From Candidatus Solibacter usitatus (GTDB lineage Bacteria; Acidobacteriota; Terriglobia; Bryobacterales; Bryobacteraceae): a stretch of DNA of 36,150 nucleotides. Under the pieces are notes generated by a model, which worked only from the letters and a program-made list of their open reading frames with translations, made no database searches and had not been told where the DNA came from. Of this stretch, positions 1 through 5,823 are shown piece after piece. The position numbers and the translations under genes are program-made. Positions within the stretch are counted from its first letter, which is position 1; every line of letters starts with the position of its first letter. The stretch lies in assembly GCA_016213245.1 (NCBI GenBank), contig JACRBC010000107.1, forward strand, positions 1 through 36,150, in the 5' to 3' direction.

Positions 1-522
1 GACGGCGAGTCGCTGGGTGAATTGAATTTCCTCCAGCTCTCCAAGCAGGAGCTGATCTTCGGACCGATGCAGATTGAGGCGCGCATCAATCAGGACCAGA
101 ACATCTCCAAGGACCTCACCTTGTGGAACCAGCAGGGCAGCCAGGTGTTGCGCGGCCAGATGCTGGTGCTGCCGGTTGAGAATACGCTGCTCTACATTGA
201 GCCGATCTATATCCAGGCCTCCGAGGCCCGGATGCCTCAGCTCAAGAAAGTCGCAATAGCGATGGGGAACCGGCTTTTCTATGCCGATACGTATGAGGAA
301 GGGCTGGCCGAACTGGCGGGGCTGCAGACGCGGACCACCCCCGCCGACAAAGCCGCGCCGGCGGCGGCGGCGCCTTCCGCGGCCCAGACTCCGGACCTGC
401 AGCGCATGCTGCAGGAAATCGGCGGCCGGCTGCGGCGATACAGGGAACTGATGGGTCAGGGACAGTATGGGGAAGCAGGCAAGGAGATCGAAGCGGTGGA
501 AAAAGTGACGCAACGGAAGTAA
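1..522 (+). CDS. UPF0182 family membrane protein, C-terminal fragment (5' end outside window)
   Basis: The frame is open from base 1 to the TAA at 520-522, so only the last 173 residues are present. The segment LVLPVENTLLYIEPIYIQAS, followed by a stretch on lines of PQLKKVAIAMGNR, is the conserved C-terminal part of the UPF0182/COG1615 family. These are large (about 900-residue) multi-spanning inner-membrane proteins of unknown function with a soluble C-terminal region. After about residue 110 an Ala-rich linker leads into a charged helical tail, as in family members. No catalytic role is known. The Met-like TTG at base 22 is internal and not a start. The family assignment is firm because the conserved block is long and specific; function is unknown. 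Confidence 0.88.
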   Translation, partial: DGESLGELNFLQLSKQELIFGPMQIEARINQDQNISKDLTLWNQQGSQVLRGQMLVLPVENTLLYIEPIYIQASEARMPQLKKVAIAMGNRLFYADTYEEGLAELAGLQTRTTPADKAAPAAAAPSAAQTPDLQRMLQEIGGRLRRYRELMGQGQYGEAGKEIEAVEKVTQRK

Positions 523-537
523 ACAGGTATCCTCATT

Positions 538-927
538 GTGGTGATGCAGCAAGAACAGGCAAGCCGGGGCAGCATTCTGGTGGTCGATGACGATCCCGGC
601 ATCAGGAAGGTTGTACGCGCCATGCTGGAGATGGCCGGCTACAACGTTTCAGTGGCCACCAATGGCAAGGAGGCGGTCGCCGCGCTGCTCGAGGGGCCAT
701 TTCAGATCGTCCTCACGGACCTTGTAATGCCTGAACAGGAGGGGATTGAGACGATCAAGCAGATCCGGCGGGACTATCCCGAGATCAAAGTGATCGCCAT
801 GTCGGGCGCCTTTGGCGGGGACTACCTGCGGATCGCGGGCTACCTGGGGGCACACGCGACACTCACAAAGCCCCTGCGAATGGCCGAGGTGTTGCAGGCT
901 GTGGCCGACGCCCTGGCGGAGGGGTAG
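538..927 (+). CDS. Stand-alone response regulator (receiver domain only)
   Basis: This 129-residue protein is a single REC domain. The acidic cluster is D17-D19, the phospho-acceptor Asp is D61 in the sequence VLTDLVMP, the switch Ser is S89 (AMSGAF) and the conserved Lys is K111 (LTKPL). There is no output domain, so it probably acts by protein-protein contact like CheY/Spo0F-type regulators. No histidine kinase is adjacent. It follows the UPF0182 gene by 15 bases and converges with the GGDEF-like gene, whose stop is 10 bases beyond. The start is uncertain: GTG 538 lies about 10 bases after an ACAGG that could be the ribosome site, while GTG 541 and ATG 544 are further away. The receiver assignment is secure; the pathway is unknown. 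Confidence 0.9.
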   Translation: MVMQQEQASRGSILVVDDDPGIRKVVRAMLEMAGYNVSVATNGKEAVAALLEGPFQIVLTDLVMPEQEGIETIKQIRRDYPEIKVIAMSGAFGGDYLRIAGYLGAHATLTKPLRMAEVLQAVADALAEG

Positions 928-937
928 GCGAGCCTGC

Positions 938-2887
938 TTAGTCGGTGGCGATGCGGCGGCGGAAGCGGCTCGAGACGTTCGAAAGCGCGCGGCGGTTGCG
1001 GCGCGTTTCCTGCATCTGCTCGCGAGCGTTTTCCACGGCATGAACCACCGGCTGGGAGTGGGATTCAGCCGCGCCCCAACTGAAGATCACCGAGACGGAA
1101 CCAAGAGAACGGAGCTGGAAGTCCCAGAGCCGCTCGGAAACGAGTTGAATCCTGCGCTTGGCGGCGGCGCCCGTCTCACGTCCGAAAATGAGAATGAACT
1201 CATCCTCTGAGATGCGGCAGGCGAAATCCTGTTCGCGGGCCAGCGACATAACCAGGCGGGTAACCGAGGCCATCAACTGCTCCATGGCCGGTTTACCCTG
1301 ATCGGCCAGCAGGCGGACGTAGTCCACCACGCTTAGGGCAAGGGCCAGACCCGTGAAGGGGAGATCTTCCTCCAGCAGCCGGACGAATGCGGCAGCCTCG
1401 TGGAATCCGCCGGGGATCAGAAGTTCGGACTGGGTCTCGGCAGAACGTCCGGGCGTTTGTCCGTCGACGGGGCGGCTGACGGGCATCTGGACGACATTTG
1501 TGCGGGCCTCCGGAAGCGCTTCCTGGCTGTCGAAGCCCAGCGGCAGGAGTTCCCCGGCCTGGTTGTCCGCCACGGCCGGCTCAGCCGCTTTGATCGGCTC
1601 GGCCACGGTTTGCGGTTCGACCGCCGCAGCCAAAACAACGACTTCGGGCTCCCAGAACAGAGTCTCAACCGTCTCAGCCGGGGGCGCGGCCGGTTGGGCG
1701 ATCTCTTCCAAGCTCTCAGGGACTACGGCCGGCTCAACCGCGTCAGGCTGCACCGCCAAAACCGGAACGGCCGGCGCCGGCCCGGAAAACGGCCCGGCGG
1801 CAATCGCCGGATGGGCGAGAGAGTCAGTTTCCGGAGCAGCGGCCACATCCGGCTGGCTGAGCAGCCCTGCCAACTCGGAGAATTCGCCGGCGACAGCGGC
1901 GGCATCCTCGTCCCGCAGCACTTTGATCCGGACTACCTCGGCCTGGTCAAGGACAGCCGCTGGCAGTTCGGCGGATTGCGGCGCTCCAGGCGAGAGCGGG
2001 GCCTCAACCGGCGCATCGACTGGGATGGCGGCCGACGGCACCTGTGTCGGCAATTCGGCTTCGATGGGCGCGGGGGTCTGCGGCCGGGCTGCGACGGCAA
2101 TGACGGCCGGGCCGGACTCGACCGCAGCCAACGTGGTGCTGAGCCCGAGCCCAACCGGCGGAACTGCCCCGGCGAGCGCGGGCGCCGCGGCTTGAACCAT
2201 CGCCGGAGCGGCTTCCACGGCCGGCACGGATGAGTGAACGGCGGGGGCGACCGGCGCGGCGCCGAGCGCCAACTGGGGCGCAAGTTCCTTCGGCTCGAGC
2301 ACCGGTTCCCGGGTGGACGCCACAGCCGGCTCAACTACTTCCCTGATGGGAGCCGCAGCCGGCTCAACCGGCGGCGAAGCGTCCACAGCCGCGGTTGCAG
2401 GGGCGGGGTGGGGATAACGGCGGAGAAAGACCTCCTGGGCCCACGTCGCGCCTTCACTCTGCGGATGGGCCGCCGGTTCTGCCACGGGAGGCGCCTGCCG
2501 CCTGCGCGCGCGTGAAGAACGCTCCCGCTGCGCGCGCTCGAACAGCTCGCGCGTATCCACTTCCTGGGGTTCGGCGGCCGGGGCAGCCGGATAGGCGCGT
2601 CCGGCCGGCTGGGCCTGCGCGGCCAGCTTCAAGCTCGGGTTGGCGGCCTGCGCCGCGCGCGGACTCGCCAACCTCTGTGCTTGCGCCACGACGTCCAGCG
2701 TCTGCTTCTGAACCCGCTCGATGATCTCCTCGCGCTTCTCCCGCTCATCCTGGCGCACGCGCAATTCGATATTGACTTCCCGGAGCTGCTCGTTGCTGCC
2801 CTTCAGGAAGTCGCAGATCAGCGCGACGAACGCTGCACCGAGAATGACGACCAGGCTGACGAAGACCTGGAGTTCGATAGCACCCAT
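938..2887 (-). CDS. Membrane-anchored protein with long Ala/Pro/Glu linker and degenerate GGDEF-like domain
   Basis: A 649-residue protein. Residues about 7-27 form one hydrophobic helix, and residues 30-75 are a charged, probably coiled-coil stretch. Residues about 75-480 are a low-complexity linker dominated by Ala, Pro, Val and Glu with recurring EPA/VEPA units. The last 160 residues look like a GGDEF fold: the position of the signature motif reads SEDEF (residues 560-564, in RISEDEFILIF), so both glycines of the active-site loop are missing while DEF is kept. Diguanylate cyclase activity is therefore doubtful; a GTP/c-di-GMP sensing or scaffolding role is possible but is inference. It is transcribed from the AT-rich gap at 2888-3050 and converges with the receiver gene. 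The long linker would let the C-terminal domain reach far from the membrane. Confidence 0.8.
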   Translation of the reverse strand: MGAIELQVFVSLVVILGAAFVALICDFLKGSNEQLREVNIELRVRQDEREKREEIIERVQKQTLDVVAQAQRLASPRAAQAANPSLKLAAQAQPAGRAYPAAPAAEPQEVDTRELFERAQRERSSRARRRQAPPVAEPAAHPQSEGATWAQEVFLRRYPHPAPATAAVDASPPVEPAAAPIREVVEPAVASTREPVLEPKELAPQLALGAAPVAPAVHSSVPAVEAAPAMVQAAAPALAGAVPPVGLGLSTTLAAVESGPAVIAVAARPQTPAPIEAELPTQVPSAAIPVDAPVEAPLSPGAPQSAELPAAVLDQAEVVRIKVLRDEDAAAVAGEFSELAGLLSQPDVAAAPETDSLAHPAIAAGPFSGPAPAVPVLAVQPDAVEPAVVPESLEEIAQPAAPPAETVETLFWEPEVVVLAAAVEPQTVAEPIKAAEPAVADNQAGELLPLGFDSQEALPEARTNVVQMPVSRPVDGQTPGRSAETQSELLIPGGFHEAAAFVRLLEEDLPFTGLALALSVVDYVRLLADQGKPAMEQLMASVTRLVMSLAREQDFACRISEDEFILIFGRETGAAAKRRIQLVSERLWDFQLRSLGSVSVIFSWGAAESHSQPVVHAVENAREQMQETRRNRRALSNVSSRFRRRIATD

Positions 2888-2905
2888 GTAAATACCCTAA
2901 GCCAG

Positions 2906-2933
2906 ATTGTAGGGGTTGACCGTAATAGATCAA
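2906..2933 (-). promoter_or_regulatory. Putative sigma-70-type promoter of the GGDEF-like gene
   Basis: Read on the minus strand, TTGATC (2928-2933) and TACAAT (2906-2911) are separated by 16 bases and lie about 20 bases before the ATG at 2887. The -10 matches the consensus at five of six positions and the -35 at four of six. The surrounding 163-base spacer (2888-3050) is clearly richer in A+T than the genes on either side, which supports a regulatory function. This is a motif match only. Confidence 0.5.
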
Positions 2934-2989
2934 ATAGGACTATGGACTCAAATCCAGTTAGTACCTTAGCTCGTTTCCTGGAGAGCGTT

Positions 2990-3028
2990 CGTACTAGAGA
3001 AACCGGTGAGACGCCGTATGCGTACTAG
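2990..3028. repeat. Pair of 8-bp direct repeats in the intergenic spacer
   Basis: CGTACTAG occurs at 2990-2997 and again at 3021-3028, 31 bases apart, which is close to three helical turns. Both lie upstream of the putative promoter of the GGDEF-like gene and downstream of the stop of the next minus-strand gene. A same-face pair of binding sites for a regulator is one reading; chance is another. Nothing else in 2888-3050 looks like a gene or RNA. Confidence 0.3.
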
Positions 3029-3050
3029 GTAATTCACCCGAGCAGGAGGC

Positions 3051-3854
3051 TCAATTGGCCGGCCACGGGCGGCGCACCTGCCCGCTGGAACCAGGTCGTG
3101 CCGGGGGCATGGTGGTGGCGGGCACTGAGGGATTGACCGGAGAAACCCCACTCAGTTCCGTCTCTGTGAACTTGAGAGTGCGGTCGATGACCATCTCCAA
3201 GGTGGAGCCGCGTTCCAGCATGGCGTCCGGGCCCCTGGTCATCAGGACGCCCATCAGGCCGGCGGCCGCGCCCGCTGCCGCGCCGATGCCGGCGCCGGTG
3301 CCCGAGCGCGCTGCCACTCCTCCGATCATCGTTCCCCAGCCGGCCGCCTCGCCCACTTTGGTGGCATCGCCGCTCTTGTTGCCCTCACCCTCCACCTTGC
3401 CCTCGGTGCGGTCCAGTTTGCCCGGGTTGGCGCCGTCCATCGTGCCGAGGGAGGCTCTGAAGTCCCGGGTCACCCCGTTGGGCAGGGTCAGCGCGTCGAA
3501 GCGCACGAAGATCTCGGCGCGGCCCTTCACCTTGCCGGCGCGCTTGACCTGGGTGACGGTGCCGGTGACGTAGGCTCCGGGCGGAATGACGATGCGGCCC
3601 TCGGCCAGTATGGGGAAGTTGGTCTGGAGATACAGGCGGTCGCCGACGGCGGCGGTCTTGGTGCTGACGCTGTTGATGAGTTGCAGCGGGATCTTGGTTC
3701 CAGCCGGGATGGAGTAGAACCTTGGCTCAGGTTGCGCCGGCTGGAGGCCGGCTGGCTCGGCTTGCGCCGGCTGGACGCCGGCGGGAGTTCCTGCCTGGTT
3801 TCCCCAAAGGCCGATGGTCAACACGGTCAGGATGCATCCGTCTTGGATCCGCAT
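3051..3854 (-). CDS. Secreted glycine-zipper protein of an acidobacterial TrbI/VirB10-like family
   Basis: A 267-residue protein with an N-terminal hydrophobic segment (about residues 5-20) suggesting export. The core contains IPAGTKIPLQLINSVSTK, a predicted beta-rich domain with VIPPGAYVTGTV, and the invariant-looking KGRAEIFVRFDALTLPNG. Next comes a glycine/alanine-zipper stretch (GAGIGAAAGAAAGLMG) that could insert in or span a membrane. Proteins of this layout are common in Acidobacteria, and the first domain recalls TrbI/VirB10 beta-barrels; the function is not established. The ATG at 3854 is chosen because AGGAG sits 7-8 bases upstream; the in-frame TTG at 3869 would place that ribosome site inside the gene. 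The gap 3855-3906 to the next gene holds no obvious signal. Confidence 0.72.
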   Translation of the reverse strand: MRIQDGCILTVLTIGLWGNQAGTPAGVQPAQAEPAGLQPAQPEPRFYSIPAGTKIPLQLINSVSTKTAAVGDRLYLQTNFPILAEGRIVIPPGAYVTGTVTQVKRAGKVKGRAEIFVRFDALTLPNGVTRDFRASLGTMDGANPGKLDRTEGKVEGEGNKSGDATKVGEAAGWGTMIGGVAARSGTGAGIGAAAGAAAGLMGVLMTRGPDAMLERGSTLEMVIDRTLKFTETELSGVSPVNPSVPATTMPPARPGSSGQVRRPWPAN

Positions 3855-3906
3855 GGTGGTCTCCTGCAACTAGCGTAACGCCTCGCGGCGAACCCGGGGC
3901 GCTGCC

Positions 3907-4734
3907 TTATTGAACGTGGCGCGGGGGAAGTTGGTTGCGCAAAGGCAACCGGAGGATTCTGGTGTCGGCCATTTCACCCATGCCGAGTTCGACCTCCGGA
4001 TCATCCTGCGTGGAATCGGCGAGTTTCACGCGGATTTCGTACATACCGGGCAGACCCTCGGTGGCGCCGGCATAGCTGATTTGATCGGGTGAAACGCTGT
4101 TGCCGCCCACGCGCACGGCCAGCAGCGAGGGGTCGGCCAGCGGGGAGGGGGCCCGGGGCGCCCGCCGGCTCAGTTGCGGCGGAATGGTCGGGCCCAAGCC
4201 GGTGGCGTAGAAGATCACCACCTCGGACGGGGTGGCCGGCTCGGTCTCCGAGACCCACCGCAGCGAAGAAGCATGGCGGGCCAGGACCCAGCCGTTCGAC
4301 GATTCAAACAGCGCCGGCGCATACTGTTGCAGATCCACGCGCACGGCCGGGCCGGCAATGCCGTTGCGCGCCAGGACGATGGAGGCGGGCCCGGGCGCGA
4401 ATTCAGCCGGAATGGCGAAGACCACCACCTCCGGCGACACGTACTCGACCGGCGTGAGCAAGCCGTTCACCGTCACGGTCACGCCGGTGCCGGGCAGGGT
4501 CACCGGCAGGACTCCGCCCGACAGGTCGGAATCCTGGCGGGCGCGCGTGCTGAAGGAAAGGTCTCGCCCCATCAGGGCGACCAGCGTGTTCGGGGCGATT
4601 CCGAAGGGCCGGCCGGAGGCGAGGTTGACCGCGCTGGAGGCGGCGTAGGACGGCGCCTGCCGCGCTTTGTCACCATCCTCCTTTGCGACGACCGGAAGGA
4701 GGGCCAGCGCCCACAAGGCTGGGCGAAGGAGCAT
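3907..4734 (-). CDS. Exported TIGR03437-family protein
   Basis: Starting at ATG 4734 gives 275 residues with a good signal peptide (MLLRPALWALALLPVVA). The frame stays open upstream to 4854, but that would bury the signal peptide and overlap mutY. The mature part has the features of TIGR03437, a family recognised as a C-terminal domain in Solibacter: APNTLVALMGRDLS, the VTVNGLLTPVEYVSPE strand region, and VIFYATGLGPT. The fold is probably immunoglobulin-like (IPT/TIG type), beta-rich and extracytoplasmic. In Solibacter the domain is often attached to larger secreted proteins; here it stands alone. The molecular role is unknown. No clear ribosome site precedes ATG 4734. Confidence 0.72.
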   Translation of the reverse strand: MLLRPALWALALLPVVAKEDGDKARQAPSYAASSAVNLASGRPFGIAPNTLVALMGRDLSFSTRARQDSDLSGGVLPVTLPGTGVTVTVNGLLTPVEYVSPEVVVFAIPAEFAPGPASIVLARNGIAGPAVRVDLQQYAPALFESSNGWVLARHASSLRWVSETEPATPSEVVIFYATGLGPTIPPQLSRRAPRAPSPLADPSLLAVRVGGNSVSPDQISYAGATEGLPGMYEIRVKLADSTQDDPEVELGMGEMADTRILRLPLRNQLPPRHVQ

Positions 4735-4775
4735 CCGATGAAAATGGTAGTGGAGTTGGCGATTCTTGTCGATAC

Positions 4776-4791
4776 CCCTCCAAACGGAGGG
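4776..4791 (-). other. Small perfect stem-loop after mutY
   Basis: CCCTCC (4776-4781) and GGAGGG (4786-4791) can form a 6-bp stem with an AAAC loop, 7 bases beyond the mutY stop codon on the minus strand. There is no following T tract, so it is not a classical intrinsic terminator. It may attenuate or stabilise the transcript between mutY and the TIGR03437 gene. Confidence 0.3.
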
Positions 4792-4798
4792 TGATAGA

Positions 4799-5785
4799 TC
4801 AGGGACGGCAGGCGATGGCTTTGCGCGACATCGTGGCGAGAGGGATGGAGTCAAGCTCAGTCCAGGCGAACCAGCGATAGCCCCTGGGGGCCTTCACCGC
4901 GGCGGCGGAAAAGACTTCGACGGTGTAGTCGTGCCGGGTGATGGAGTGCTTGAACGATCCGAGCAGGCGGCCAGGAACGGCTGAGGGGAGCAGGCGGGCC
5001 TCGGGCAACTCCCAAAAACCGGCCATTTGCGGCTCCGCCGAGCCTCGCTGGCGAAGCAGCACCTGGCCTTTCTTCTCTACGATCAGCAGTTGTATGGCGA
5101 GCCGTACGGGATCGCGGCGGCGGAGTTTGACGGGTAGTTCCAGCTCGCGGCCGAGCGAACGGGCGGCGCAATGGTCGCGCCAGGGGCAGAGCAGGCACTG
5201 AGGGGACTTGGGGGTGCAGACGGTGGCGCCCAGTTCCATCAGCGCCTGGTTGAAATCAGCGGGCCGGCGCGGGTCGAGCAGGCGCTGGGCCTGTTCGCGC
5301 AGGCGGACGCGGACCGAGGCCGAGCCGATGTCGCCCTTTTCGGCGAAGGCGCGAGCCAGCACGCGCAGTACATTGCCATCCAGCACGGCGTACGGCAGGC
5401 CGTGACAGATGGAGGCGATTGCGGCGGCGGTGTAGTCGCCGACGCCGGGCAGGGTGCGGATCTCCTCGTATGTAGCGGGGAAGCAGCCGCGCCCGGCGAT
5501 GATTCGCGCGGCGCGCTGCAGGTTGCGGGCGCGGGCGTAGTAGCCGAGGCCGGACCAGAGTGCGAGAAACTCCGGCTCGGGGGCGGCGGCGAGTTCCCGG
5601 GCTCCCGGGTAGCGCGCCAGGAGCCGCTCGTAATAGGGGATCACGACCGGAACGCGGGTCTGCTGCAGCATGATCTCCGAGACCAGGATGTGCCAGGGGT
5701 CGCGCGTGCGGCGCCAGGGCAGGTCGCGGCGGGCGGTGCGATACCAGTCGAGCAGGAGGCGGGTTGCCAGGCGGAGTTTGGTCAT
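4799..5785 (-). CDS. mutY: A/G-specific adenine glycosylase MutY
   Basis: A 328-residue base-excision-repair enzyme that removes adenine mispaired with 8-oxoguanine. The catalytic Glu is E37 (VSEIMLQQTRV), the helix-hairpin-helix reads LPGVGDYTAAAI (about 112-123), and the catalytic Asp is D136 in LDGNV. Four cysteines, C190, C197, C200 and C206, have the C-x6-C-x2-C-x5-C spacing of the [4Fe-4S] cluster. The C-terminal part (from about residue 230) is the NUDIX-like 8-oxoG recognition domain, with MAGFWELPE and the FKHSITRHDYTVEVF strand. Length is a little under that of E. coli MutY (350). It is divergent from uvrA with only 38 bases between starts, so the two repair genes probably share a control region. 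Confidence 0.96.
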   Translation of the reverse strand: MTKLRLATRLLLDWYRTARRDLPWRRTRDPWHILVSEIMLQQTRVPVVIPYYERLLARYPGARELAAAPEPEFLALWSGLGYYARARNLQRAARIIAGRGCFPATYEEIRTLPGVGDYTAAAIASICHGLPYAVLDGNVLRVLARAFAEKGDIGSASVRVRLREQAQRLLDPRRPADFNQALMELGATVCTPKSPQCLLCPWRDHCAARSLGRELELPVKLRRRDPVRLAIQLLIVEKKGQVLLRQRGSAEPQMAGFWELPEARLLPSAVPGRLLGSFKHSITRHDYTVEVFSAAAVKAPRGYRWFAWTELDSIPLATMSRKAIACRP

Positions 5786-5805
5786 CGGAGAGAGCAGAGG
5801 CCGGT

Positions 5806-5814
5806 TGATACAAT
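5806..5814 (+). promoter_or_regulatory. Extended -10 element upstream of uvrA
   Basis: TGATACAAT (TG-N-TACAAT) lies 9 bases before the uvrA GTG. No -35 match is found at the expected distance, which fits an extended -10 promoter. Transcription would begin almost at the start codon, giving a leaderless or nearly leaderless message. On the other strand the overlapping bases 5813-5818 read TATCAT, a possible -10 for mutY. Confidence 0.4.
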
Positions 5815-5823
5815 GATAGGCAA

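Noticed and set aside
2941..2970. tRNA-like stretch (GGACTCAAATCC) in the AT-rich spacer
   Set aside because: It lacks the GTTC T-loop sequence, and no acceptor or anticodon stem can be built around it.
4735..4854. N-terminal extension of the TIGR03437 gene
   Set aside because: It would overlap mutY, bury the signal peptide at residue 41 and read through the hairpin at 4776-4791.
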